Below are positions 43,810 through 52,020 of a DNA stretch of 62,656 nt, one piece after another. The notes beneath the pieces are model-generated. The model searched no databases, was not told the DNA's origin, and saw only the letters and a list, made by a program, of their open reading frames with translations. The translations under genes were made by a program, and so were the position numbers. The stretch's first letter is position 1; every line of letters begins with the position of its first letter. Where the stretch lies: assembly GCA_046318115.1 (NCBI GenBank), contig JBKCVA010000091.1, positions 1 to 62,656 of the forward strand, given 5' to 3'. The stretch is from Aquimonas sp046318115 (GTDB taxonomy: Bacteria; Pseudomonadota; Gammaproteobacteria; Xanthomonadales; Xanthomonadaceae).

Positions 43810-44598
43810 TCAGACGTCTATCCCGGTCATGCCCAGCACGTTGTAGCCACAGTCGACATAGGTCACCTCGCCGGTGACGCCCGCGGCGAGGTCGGAGCAG
43901 AGGAAGGCGCCGACATTGCCGACATCCTCGATCGTCACGTTGCGGCGTAGCGGTGCATGCTCGGCAACGTGGCTGAGCATCTTGCGCAGGCTGCCCACAC
44001 CAGAGGCTGCCAGCGTCTTGATCGGCCCGGCCGACACCGCGTTGACGCGAGTGCCTTCGGGGCCCAGGTTCAGCGCAAGGTAGCGCACGCAGGCCTCAAG
44101 GCTGGCCTTGGCCAAGCCCATGACGTTGTAGTTCGCCAGGGCTCGCTCGGCGCCCAGGTAGCTGAGGGTCAGGATGCTGCCTTTCCGGCCCCGCATCAGC
44201 GGACGCGCGGCCTTTGCCAGGGCGGCCAGGCTGTAGCTCGAGATGTCGTGGGCGATGCGGAAGTTCTCACGAGTCAGGTTGTCGAGAAACTGTCCATCAA
44301 GGGCTTCGCGAGGAGCAAAGCCCACCGAGTGCACCAGCACATCAAGGTGTCCCCAGCGCTGTCCGAGTTCAGCCATCACTGCATCGATTTCTGCGTCCGA
44401 GGCAACATCACAGGCAAGAACGGGCCCGCCGCCGAATTCGGCGGCCGCTTCCTCCACGCGCGAACGGAGCTTCTCGTTCTGGTAGGTGAAGGCCAGCTCG
44501 GCGCCCTGCTTGTACATGGCTTCGGCGATGCCCCAGGCGATTGAGCGCTGGCTGGCGATGCCGACGATCAGCGCGCGCTTGCCCTGCATGAATCCCAT
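43810..44598 (-). CDS. fabI: Enoyl-[acyl-carrier-protein] reductase (NADH)
   Basis: This 262-residue short-chain dehydrogenase-type enzyme catalyses the last step of each fatty acid elongation cycle. Evidence is the nucleotide region ALIVGIASQRSIAWGIAEAM, the HSVGFAPREALDG loop, and the active-site Tyr-x6-Lys in YNVMGLAKASL. The ATG giving MGFMQGKRALIVG has a GGAGGA site directly upstream, which decides the start over an 18-codon extension. It is the target of triclosan-type inhibitors in other bacteria. It is the only enoyl reductase in the window. Confidence 0.96.
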   Translation of the reverse strand: MGFMQGKRALIVGIASQRSIAWGIAEAMYKQGAELAFTYQNEKLRSRVEEAAAEFGGGPVLACDVASDAEIDAVMAELGQRWGHLDVLVHSVGFAPREALDGQFLDNLTRENFRIAHDISSYSLAALAKAARPLMRGRKGSILTLSYLGAERALANYNVMGLAKASLEACVRYLALNLGPEGTRVNAVSAGPIKTLAASGVGSLRKMLSHVAEHAPLRRNVTIEDVGNVGAFLCSDLAAGVTGEVTYVDCGYNVLGMTGIDV

Positions 44599-44909
44599 AG
44601 TTCCTCCTGCGTTGCGATGAGGCTGGCTGCTGCGGCGAAGTGCCGTCAGCACAGCGGAGTGGATGGCGCTCGCCGGTGTCGACGAATACGCGTGCGTATG
44701 CAGCCACGTGCGGCGCTGCAGACGCGCAAGTGTGCACGTTGAAGCACGCGATCGCTACGCAGGCTCAGTCAGGTCACCGCGTACGGCAGAGTACAGGACA
44801 AGCTTCGCAGAGCCCTGTGCACGAAGGCGCCCGGTACCATTCGTGCGGAATGACGCGGAGAGTTCGCTGCGCGCTGGAACAGTCTCTGACCGGACGGTGA
44901 TGCTGCTGC
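44599..44909. other. Untranslated region between mltD and fabI
   Basis: This is 311 bases without a supported gene. Both flanking genes are on the minus strand, so it should contain the fabI promoter and leader. No promoter I would stand behind is visible, and FabR/FadR-type palindromes are not evident. A few short GC-rich inverted repeats are present but not distinctive. Confidence 0.5.
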
Positions 44910-46151
44910 CTAACGCGCGCTTGCGGATGGCGTGGCGGGTGAGGGCTCAAGGCGAAGAATCTGGCCGATGCGCAGGACCGCTTTCGCGCTCAGCCCGTTC
45001 CACTGCTGCAGCTCGGCGACGCTGAGCCCGTGCCGGCGTGCGATGGCCGAAAGCGTGTCGCCCGATGCAACCGTGTAAAGGCGAGGCTCGGGCAGCGGAA
45101 TCTCGCCACGCTGGACGCGTTCCATGAAAGCGATGAGCTCGGCCGCGGCATTCTCCGGCAGCAGCAGCTCTTTTTCGTTGCGAGCGGGGGCGGCCGGACG
45201 CAGCAGCGGATTCAGGCTGCGTAGCGCTTCGGCATTCATCCCGGAGGCTTCGCTGAGAAGATCGAGACGCTGCATGCGCGGTGGAGCCGTGACGCGCTTC
45301 AAGGGCTCGTAACTGTCGGCTTCGGGCAGTTGGATGCCAAACCGATCCGGTTCGCTGAGCATGCATGCCCAGGCCTTGAGCTTCTCGACGTACTCATAGG
45401 TGCCACGTGCGAGGCCCTGCGGAAGCTGGCCCGGCGCCGGCGGCGCGTCGAGACGCTCAAGCAGCTTTCGCACGCGAAAAGCCCCTGCGTTGTAGCCCGC
45501 CGCAGCCAGGACCCAGTCGCCGTGCTCTGCCTGCAACTGCCCGAGGTGTTCAAGCGCGGCCTCCGTCGCGTCAACGACCGACAGGCGCTCATCGCGTTCG
45601 CCGCTCACGCTGAGCCCGAAATGGCGCGCGGTATCGGCGGTGAACTGCCACATGCCCGCCGGCCCTGCGGGCGATCGGGCTTGCGGTCGGTAGCTGCTCT
45701 CGATGATCGGGATCAGGGCGAACTCGCCGGGCAGGCCCGCGGCTTCGACCTGGTCCAGTACGTAGTCGAGCAGGGGCAGCATGGGGACGATGCGTGCGCC
45801 AAAACGATCGGGTCGCGGCGCATACAGACGAACCCACTGGGCTTGGCGCTTGTCATCCGCGCAGTGGTCCGAACCCAGTTGCGCACGCAGGCGTTCGAAC
45901 ACATCTGGCGGCGGGGTCGCCGGCTCTTTCGGTTCCGGCTCAGCGGGGGGCATCGGCTCAAGTGCCGGTACCACAACAGGAGCCGCCACCGCCGGTTTCG
46001 CGGGGGCAGGCGGATCGGGGCGCGTCGGCGCCTGGCAGCCTGCCAACGCGAGCAAAAGCGACAGCATCAGCGGGTGCACTGCGAACGGGAACGCACGTGA
46101 CGCGGAGGCGCCGCGCCCACGCTCTGGACGAGTGGAAGGGTGTCGCATCAT
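44910..46151 (-). CDS. mltD: Membrane-bound lytic murein transglycosylase D
   Basis: This 413-residue outer-membrane lipoprotein cleaves peptidoglycan glycan strands. The signal ends LLALAGC (C39) after a long basic N-terminus. A Pro-rich linker follows, then an SLT domain with catalytic Glu E151 in PIIESSYRPQARSPAGPAG and GMWQFTADTARHFG, and one C-terminal LysM repeat (YTVASGDTLSAIARRHG). E. coli MltD has two LysM modules, so this is a shorter form. Its ATG overlaps the gloB stop by four bases. An internal start nearer the signal (MLSLLLALAGC) is also possible. Confidence 0.92.
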   Translation of the reverse strand: MMRHPSTRPERGRGASASRAFPFAVHPLMLSLLLALAGCQAPTRPDPPAPAKPAVAAPVVVPALEPMPPAEPEPKEPATPPPDVFERLRAQLGSDHCADDKRQAQWVRLYAPRPDRFGARIVPMLPLLDYVLDQVEAAGLPGEFALIPIIESSYRPQARSPAGPAGMWQFTADTARHFGLSVSGERDERLSVVDATEAALEHLGQLQAEHGDWVLAAAGYNAGAFRVRKLLERLDAPPAPGQLPQGLARGTYEYVEKLKAWACMLSEPDRFGIQLPEADSYEPLKRVTAPPRMQRLDLLSEASGMNAEALRSLNPLLRPAAPARNEKELLLPENAAAELIAFMERVQRGEIPLPEPRLYTVASGDTLSAIARRHGLSVAELQQWNGLSAKAVLRIGQILRLEPSPATPSASAR

Positions 46152-46915
46152 CGGAATTCGTCCTTCCAGCGTCGCAGCACGGCAAAGACTTCAACGGGTG
46201 TCGCCAGCGCGCGGCCGCACCAGGCCTCTGCCGCTGCGCGGATCTCCGGTCGATGCGCTCGCAGAAACGGGTTGCACTCGAGCTCGCTGGCCAGGGGAAC
46301 AGGCAAGCTTGAATGTCCCTCCCGGCGCGCATCCACGATCGCCCGCGCGCGCGCGCGCAGCGCTGCGTTGTCGGGATCCACAGCCTGCGCGAAGCGCGCG
46401 TTGGCCTCGCTGTATTCGTGGGTGCAGCACACCAGGGTTCCGGCCGAAAGGGCCGCAAGCCGCTGCAGCGAGGCGTGCATCTGGGCCGCATCGCCCTCGA
46501 AGAGGCGGCCGCAGCCGAGGCTGAACAAGGTATCTCCACAGAACAGGTGATCGCCCACGTGGTAGCTCACATGCGAACGCGTGTGGCCGGGTGTCGCGAT
46601 CACACGTATCGACGCCGGCCAGCCATCGAGATCGATCCGTTCACCGTCCGTGACCGGCTTCAAGTCGCCGGGGATTCGCGAATCGACCGGCGCGAAGCAG
46701 GGGAGATCCAGACTGCGTTGCAGCTCGACGACGCCTCCGGTGTGGTCGGCATGGTGGTGGGTGATGAGGATGGCCGCGAGTTCGAGTCCACGTTCAACCT
46801 CGGCCAGCACCACCTTCGCATCGCCTGGGTCGACGACAATGGCGCCTGCCTCCGGCGTGTGCGCCAGCCAGAGGTAGTTGTCGTCGAAGGCGGGCAGGGC
46901 TGAGACCGTGATCAA
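46148..46915 (-). CDS. gloB: Hydroxyacylglutathione hydrolase (glyoxalase II)
   Basis: This 255-residue metallo-beta-lactamase-fold enzyme hydrolyses S-lactoylglutathione, completing methylglyoxal detoxification. Metal ligands are in ITHHHADHTGG, TPGHTRSHVSYH and FCGDTLFSLGCGRLFEG. The N-terminus ITVSALPAFDDNYLWLA matches the family and requires a TTG start, since no ATG or GTG is available at that point. It is translationally coupled to mltD (ATGA). The start overlaps that of the divergent hydrolase. Confidence 0.94.
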   Translation of the reverse strand: MITVSALPAFDDNYLWLAHTPEAGAIVVDPGDAKVVLAEVERGLELAAILITHHHADHTGGVVELQRSLDLPCFAPVDSRIPGDLKPVTDGERIDLDGWPASIRVIATPGHTRSHVSYHVGDHLFCGDTLFSLGCGRLFEGDAAQMHASLQRLAALSAGTLVCCTHEYSEANARFAQAVDPDNAALRARARAIVDARREGHSSLPVPLASELECNPFLRAHRPEIRAAAEAWCGRALATPVEVFAVLRRWKDEFR

Positions 46916-47666
46916 GCAGAGGCAGGGGTGTTTGGGGGGCGCAGAGTCTGGCAGATGCCAAGGGGCGGCGCATGACGCGCTGCCCACCGTGCTTGCGCTG
47001 CATGGTGCGGGTGGTGGCGCTTGGGAATGGGCTTGCTGGGCGCGGGCCTGGTCGGCCATGGGCGGGCATTTCGTGGCGGCCGACTTCAGTCGCGCTGCCG
47101 CTGATCCGGGCGCCCGCATGGAGAAGCTGCTGGCATTGCTGCACCTTCGGCATATCGCGGAGAAGGGCAGCGTGCTGATCGGCGCCAGCTTCGGCGGTCT
47201 CGTCGCGTGCGGGCTGGCGCGGCCGCTGCGGGCCCGCGCCCTCGTCCTGTTGAATCCGCTGCCGCCCGCGCCGTTCCAGTCTTTGCGGCTGGAACGTATC
47301 GATGCCGCGTCCGCGTCGCCGTTGCGGCGCTGGGGGCTCGATGCACGCTTGGCGGGTACGCAGGCATCGCTGCCCGAGCTTCGCGCAGGCGAGGCTCTGC
47401 TTGCGTTCCGGCGTTGGGTCGATTTTGCAACGCCGCTGCTGGTCGAGGCGCAGTCCGGATTCCACTTCGAACCTCCGGACTGCCCAGTGCTGGTTGTGCA
47501 GTCCGATGGGGACGACGTCATTGATCGGCTCGCCGTCGAGGCGATGGTGGCCCAGTGGCGTGCTTCGCATCTGCGCCTGCCCGGTTCGCATGTATCGCCG
47601 CTGCTCGGCAGCGGGTGGTGGGAGGCTTTCGACGGCGTGCGTGCCTGGCTCGCTGCGCTCAACTGA
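46908..47666 (+). CDS. Alpha/beta hydrolase of unknown substrate
   Basis: This protein of about 252 residues has an alpha/beta hydrolase pattern: LALHGAGGGAWEW (oxyanion), GASFGGL (nucleophile elbow, Ser), VQSDGDDVIDR (Asp) and LPGSHVSPLLG (His). The start is uncertain. The GTG at 46908 overlaps the divergent gloB start by eight bases, and the frame stays open to a TTG at 46878. A later start near 46987 would still keep the oxyanion loop. It probably shares no independent promoter region with gloB. Function is unassigned. Confidence 0.75.
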   Translation: MIKQRQGCLGGAESGRCQGAAHDALPTVLALHGAGGGAWEWACWARAWSAMGGHFVAADFSRAAADPGARMEKLLALLHLRHIAEKGSVLIGASFGGLVACGLARPLRARALVLLNPLPPAPFQSLRLERIDAASASPLRRWGLDARLAGTQASLPELRAGEALLAFRRWVDFATPLLVEAQSGFHFEPPDCPVLVVQSDGDDVIDRLAVEAMVAQWRASHLRLPGSHVSPLLGSGWWEAFDGVRAWLAALN

Positions 47667-47734
47667 ATGGCGCGCTCCGATACGCGCCGAAAGCCTTTGG
47701 CGCGACAGCAACCATGGGCTTGCGAGGCTCGGCG

Positions 47735-47770
47735 TTCAGCGCCCGCTTGCCTCGCTCGATGGGCGCTGAA
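47735..47770. repeat. Inverted repeat downstream of the hydrolase gene
   Basis: TTCAGCGCCC (47735-47744) and GGGCGCTGAA (47761-47770) are perfect reverse complements around a 16-base loop, with no T-run. It could be a weak terminator for the hydrolase or part of the regulatory region of the next gene. The remaining bases to 47862 show nothing assignable. Confidence 0.45.
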
Positions 47771-47862
47771 TGGGGGGCACAGGGTTCAGAACCGATTAAG
47801 TCCGACGAACCTAGCGTCGATCGCGCCGGGACGGCCCGGTCTTGCACAGCGTGGAGTTCGTC

Positions 47863-48432
47863 ATGAAGCGTACAGGCCTGCGTTCCATTTCCCTCGTTGC
47901 CGCCGCATTCGCGCTGTGCTGCGCGGGCGCAGCCTCGGCAGGCGGCCGCGATTACGGTCCGACCTATGACTATGCGCGGGTGGTCGAGGTGCGTCCGATC
48001 CTCGAGAGCTATCGCGAGCCGGTGCGCAGTGAGCAGTGCTGGAGTGAGCCTGTCACGTATCGCGAGCCCGATCGTTACGTCGGTGGATCGCGCGACCGCG
48101 CTCCTGCGATCCTCGGTGGCATCATCGGCGGCGCCATCGGCAACCAGTTCGGCAGCGGCAGCGGGCGCGACGCCGCCACGATCGCCGGTGCCGCACTTGG
48201 CTATGCCGCAGTGCGTGACTCGCAGCGGCACCGCGGCGGCTACATCGAGGGCCGCGAGTACACACGCTACGAGGACCGCTGCCGGGTAGTTGCCGACTAC
48301 CGTCACGAGGACCGCGTGGTCGGCTATGGCGTGGCCTACCGCTATCGCGGGCGCACCCACTGGACCCGCACCGACTACCATCCCGGCGACCGCATCCGCG
48401 TCGAGGTGGACGTGCGCCCGCTGCCTTACTGA
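47863..48432 (+). CDS. Glycine-zipper (2TM type) envelope protein
   Basis: This 189-residue exported protein has a signal peptide cleaved near GAASA. The middle has the glycine zipper AILGGIIGGAIGNQFGSGSG followed by AATIAGAALGYAAV, as in 17-kDa surface antigen/SlyB-type proteins that insert in membranes. The C-terminal part is rich in Arg, Tyr and Asp, with repeated RxEDR-type motifs. Its role is probably envelope integrity, but nothing more specific is supported. It is followed by a terminator. Confidence 0.85.
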   Translation: MKRTGLRSISLVAAAFALCCAGAASAGGRDYGPTYDYARVVEVRPILESYREPVRSEQCWSEPVTYREPDRYVGGSRDRAPAILGGIIGGAIGNQFGSGSGRDAATIAGAALGYAAVRDSQRHRGGYIEGREYTRYEDRCRVVADYRHEDRVVGYGVAYRYRGRTHWTRTDYHPGDRIRVEVDVRPLPY

Positions 48433-48454
48433 TCCCACTTGACGTTTCAAGCAG

Positions 48455-48488
48455 CAAGCCGCGCATCGCAGCGCGGCTTGTTGCTTTT
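48455..48488 (+). terminator. rho-independent terminator after the glycine-zipper gene
   Basis: CAAGCCGCGC (48455-48464) pairs perfectly with GCGCGGCTTG (48471-48480), followed by TTGCTTTT. It begins 22 bases after the stop codon. Confidence 0.8.
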
Positions 48489-48537
48489 CGGGGCCTGCGG
48501 CAGAGTGGCGGTCACCGCGATCAACCGAGCCCGCCGC

Positions 48538-50193
48538 ATGTCGCTTCGCGCTTCGATCCTCCTGCTGGGCCTCGCTGCCGCCTCCTTCGTCTCCGCCGAG
48601 ACCACGCTGTTGGTGGACGCGCGTATCCATACCTTGGACGAATCGCGCCCGCTGGTGGATGCGATGGCGTGGGACCACGAGGGCCGGTTGCTCGCACTCG
48701 GTGACAGCAATGAATTGCGCAAACGGTTCGAAGGGGCGCGCGAGATCGATCTTGGCGGGCAGACGGTGGTGCCGGGCCTGATCGACGCGCATGGGCATCT
48801 GATGAATCTCGGCCATGCACTGTTGCGGGCCGATCTGATGGGCGCTACCAGCAAGGCCGAGATCGTCGAGCGTCTCAAGTCGCACGCGCGCGACCTGCCG
48901 CAGGGCGCTTGGCTGCTGGGTCGCGGCTGGGACCAGACGCTATGGCCCGAGGCGGAGTTCCCCACTGCCGCTGACTTGGATGCCCATTTTCCGGATCGCC
49001 CGGTCTGGCTGGAACGCGTCGACGGGCATGCCGGCTGGGGCAATTCGCTGGCGCTGGCGGCGTCGAAGAGAGATCTGTCCGGCGACTGGCAGCCCGAGGG
49101 TGGGCGAATCCTTCGCGATGCGTCCGGTCAACCAACCGGCGTGTTCATCGACAGCGCGGAGCGCTTCATCGTCGAGCAGATCCCTGCTCCGTCCGCCGAG
49201 GTCGATACTTTGGCGCTGGAGCGCGCGCTGGCCGAAGCCGTCAAGTTCGGCTTGACCGGCGTGCACGATGCTGGCGTATCGCTCAAGCAGCTCGCGCTGT
49301 ATCGGCGATTCGCCGACAGCGGCCGCCTGCCGCTGCGCATCCACGCGATGGCGAACGGTGATGCCGAAGCGTTGGATGCGCTGTGCGCGATGGGGCACTA
49401 CCGGCATCCGTCCGGCCGCCTGCAGATGCGTGCGGTCAAGCTCTACATCGATGGCGCGCTCGGCAGCCGTGGCGCTGCCCTCCTCGCTGACTACAGCGAC
49501 GAGCCCGGCAATCGCGGCCTGCTGTTCGCCGAGCCGCCGGCCTTCGAGAAGATCCTGCGCAAGGCCCACGACTGCGGTGCACAGGTGGCTGCACATGCGA
49601 TCGGCGACCGCGGCAACAGGGTGGTGCTGGACGGCATGCAGCGGGTGCTGGGTGAAGCCTCGGCCAGCGACCATCGCTGGCGCATCGAACATGCGCAGGT
49701 GGTCGCTCTTTCCGACATCCCTCGTTTCGCCCAGCTCGGTGTGATCGCTTCGATGCAGCCGACCCACGCCACCAGCGACATGCGTTGGGCACAGGCGCGG
49801 CTGGGTGAGGATCGCCTGGCCGGGGCCTATGCCTGGCGCCGCATGAAGGAGGCGGGCGCCCTGCTGGCGCTGGGGTCGGATTTCCCCGTCGAGCTGGTGG
49901 ACCCGGTGCTGGGGCTGCATGCTGCGGCGACGCGACAGGACGCGCGCGGCTGGCCCGAGGGCGGTTGGATCGCCAGCCAGAAGCTCAGCCTGATGGAGGC
50001 CCTGCGCGGCTTTACCCTCGACGCGGCGCGTGCTGGTTTCGCCGAGACCGAAGTCGGTAGCCTGGAGGTTGGCAAACGCGCAGATTTCGTGGTGCTCTCG
50101 CGCGCGTTGGAGGACCTGGCGCCCGCCGACATCCTCGATCTGCGCGTGCAGTCGACCTGGATCGACGGTGAGCGCGTCTACCCTGTTCGTTGA
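48538..50193 (+). CDS. YtcJ-type amidohydrolase, secreted
   Basis: This 551-residue amidohydrolase 3 family protein has a signal peptide (SILLLGLAAASFVSA), so it is probably periplasmic. The first metal motif is VPGLIDAHGHLMNLGH. The middle has GVHDAGVSL and AVKLYIDGALGSRGA (Lys as bridging ligand). Later, AHAIGDRGNRVVLDG and RIEHAQVV supply His ligands, and LALGSDFPVE the Asp. Family members hydrolyse N-acyl or formamide-type bonds, and this substrate is unknown. The ATG at 48538 was chosen to expose the signal peptide. Confidence 0.9.
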   Translation: MSLRASILLLGLAAASFVSAETTLLVDARIHTLDESRPLVDAMAWDHEGRLLALGDSNELRKRFEGAREIDLGGQTVVPGLIDAHGHLMNLGHALLRADLMGATSKAEIVERLKSHARDLPQGAWLLGRGWDQTLWPEAEFPTAADLDAHFPDRPVWLERVDGHAGWGNSLALAASKRDLSGDWQPEGGRILRDASGQPTGVFIDSAERFIVEQIPAPSAEVDTLALERALAEAVKFGLTGVHDAGVSLKQLALYRRFADSGRLPLRIHAMANGDAEALDALCAMGHYRHPSGRLQMRAVKLYIDGALGSRGAALLADYSDEPGNRGLLFAEPPAFEKILRKAHDCGAQVAAHAIGDRGNRVVLDGMQRVLGEASASDHRWRIEHAQVVALSDIPRFAQLGVIASMQPTHATSDMRWAQARLGEDRLAGAYAWRRMKEAGALLALGSDFPVELVDPVLGLHAAATRQDARGWPEGGWIASQKLSLMEALRGFTLDAARAGFAETEVGSLEVGKRADFVVLSRALEDLAPADILDLRVQSTWIDGERVYPVR

Positions 50194-50295
50194 CACGTCC
50201 GCACGCGCCCTGGGCGCCCGCGCCGTATCCGCGGCTGGACGAGGGCCGCGTGCGTTGGCGGAGTGTCCCGTCGCCAATCAGAAAGGTCGGCGCGC

Positions 50296-51000
50296 GTGAA
50301 GCGTCGACTGCGTCGCTGGCTACCCAATGCCGACAGGGTCCGCGATGCTCGCTGGGCCCGCTGGATGGGCAGCGGCATACAGCATCCCCGTCTGTGGCAG
50401 CTCAGCCGCAGGGGCATCGCGCTGGGCTTTGCCATCGGCATCTTCTACGGGCTGCTGCTGCCTTTCGGCCAGATCCCCCTGGCCGGCATCACGGCCATCC
50501 TGCTCCGCGGCAACGTGCCGGTGGCGATGGCCAGCACCTTCATCAGCAATCCGGTGACCTTCCCCGTCATCTACTACCTCGCCTACCGGCTTGGGCTCCT
50601 GCTGATCGGTGCGGATGCGGCAGCGGCCGAATTCGCCGGGCCGTGGCCGGATCCGCTGCTGTTCGATGCGCAAATCGCACAGGCCGAGGATCGGGGCTGG
50701 CTGGCCTCGACCTGGGCCTATCTCGATGCCCTGGGCAAGCCGCTGCTGCTGGGCCTCGCGGTCATGGCGGTCACCGGCAGCCTGCTCTCGCATCTGCTCG
50801 TCAACCAAGCCTGGCGCTTGAGCGCCCGCGTTGCTTGGCGTCGCCGCTTGCGCGAGCGCGCCGAACGCCGTGCCGCGCAGGCCTTCGAGCAGGCGCTGAT
50901 GCTGGGTGATGCTCCGCCGCGCTCCGCCTCGCCTGAGGAGCCAGAACTCGCTGGCGATCGGCTCTCCGGGGCTGAGGCCCCTCAATCGCCACGGCGCTGA
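50296..51000 (+). CDS. DUF2062 membrane protein
   Basis: This 234-residue inner-membrane protein of the DUF2062 family has a basic N-terminus (MKRRLRRWLPN), the conserved GIALGFAIGIFYGLLLPFGQ, and AMASTFISNPVTFPVIYYLA with its NP-x-T pattern. A further helix and a charged C-terminus follow. Function is unknown, and the family is often next to competence or LPS genes elsewhere. The start is GTG with AAAGG upstream. A GTG 11 codons earlier is also possible. Its last 19 bases overlap the convergent peptidase gene. Confidence 0.85.
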   Translation: MKRRLRRWLPNADRVRDARWARWMGSGIQHPRLWQLSRRGIALGFAIGIFYGLLLPFGQIPLAGITAILLRGNVPVAMASTFISNPVTFPVIYYLAYRLGLLLIGADAAAAEFAGPWPDPLLFDAQIAQAEDRGWLASTWAYLDALGKPLLLGLAVMAVTGSLLSHLLVNQAWRLSARVAWRRRLRERAERRAAQAFEQALMLGDAPPRSASPEEPELAGDRLSGAEAPQSPRR

Positions 51001-51836
51001 CGCAGGCTTCCGGGCGTCGGTGGATGCCAGCACCAGTGCCAAGGTTCGTAGACGATGCCGTAGGGATTGTTGCGCGGATAGCTGAGGCGGAAGCCGAAGC
51101 GGCCGGCATGGCCTTGCAGCCACGCGAATGCCGCGGTGCGTTCGAAACTTTCCTCGGCGGGCGGCTCGCCCGGACAGCTGATGTCCAAGGCGCGGCCACT
51201 GTGGTGCTCGGAGTATCCGGGAGCGGCGTTCACCTTCAGGATCTCCTCGATGCCAAGACCCCGAGCGCGCTTTCGCCTAATGATGCTTGCCTGGTAGTGC
51301 GGACTGCGGAAACCGGAAACCGCTTCAAGCGGGGCGCCCGCCCGCGCGGCCGCGCGCTGCATGGCCGTCCAGGCATTTGCGGTTTCAGGGCTCAGCCACA
51401 GCGCGCGGCCATAGCGGTCGCACCCGGCGAGAACCAGAGCCGGCGGCGCCGCGTGAGGCGTTTGGCCGCCGTGTGAAGCCTGGTCCTGCGTGATGCCGAG
51501 CTCGCGCAGCAATGACCGCCGTACGCCGATGGCGTGGCCCAGTCGTACAGCCACGGGGCCCGGGCGTCGCAGCAGCGCGACCGGCGCTCCGCGACGGTCG
51601 AGTGTCGCGAGGAAACACCCGCTTTCCGCCTCCCTGAGTAGCCAAGTGGCGCACGCAAGGAGACGCTGCGTCCGCGATCCTCGCCCCTGAACGGCATCGC
51701 TGGGGACAATCTCGAAGACGCGCTTCGCGTTGCGGGGCTGGGAGGCTTCCCAGCGCCGCACTCGCCGAAGCCGAGTCGGGGGAAGAAACAGGCTTGGCAT
51801 GGCCTGAATGGTGGGCGGGGCGGGAAACGCATGCAA
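50982..51836 (-). CDS. M15-family D-alanyl-D-alanine carboxypeptidase-like protein
   Basis: This 284-residue VanY/M15-type zinc peptidase has a C-terminal catalytic domain with AVSGFRSPHYQ, the metal motif SEHHSGRALDI (His, Asp) and YEPWHWCW (Glu, second His). Family members trim D-Ala from peptidoglycan peptides. The N-terminal 120 residues are Arg-rich and not part of the known domain. No clear signal peptide is seen, so export is doubtful as annotated. Starting at the second Met (MPSLFLPPTRL) is equally possible. Confidence 0.82.
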   Translation of the reverse strand: MHAFPAPPTIQAMPSLFLPPTRLRRVRRWEASQPRNAKRVFEIVPSDAVQGRGSRTQRLLACATWLLREAESGCFLATLDRRGAPVALLRRPGPVAVRLGHAIGVRRSLLRELGITQDQASHGGQTPHAAPPALVLAGCDRYGRALWLSPETANAWTAMQRAAARAGAPLEAVSGFRSPHYQASIIRRKRARGLGIEEILKVNAAPGYSEHHSGRALDISCPGEPPAEESFERTAAFAWLQGHAGRFGFRLSYPRNNPYGIVYEPWHWCWHPPTPGSLRQRRGD

Positions 51837-52020
51837 GCCTCACCCAGGAACCGCGATGGCGTTGGCACCGCGGCTGACCAGAACAGCGGGGTTTACAGGG
51901 GGTTCAGGCGGTTCAGGAGGCCCGGGCTACACTCCAGCGGCTGGCTTGACCCGATGGCCGGAGATGGCACGCGGAGCTGCAACCCCTTACCCTATGCGCA
52001 CTTAGCTTACGGAGCTTTCC

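Noticed and set aside
44599..44909. Small gene between mltD and fabI
   Set aside because: Short open frames exist on both strands but none has a convincing start, composition or domain.
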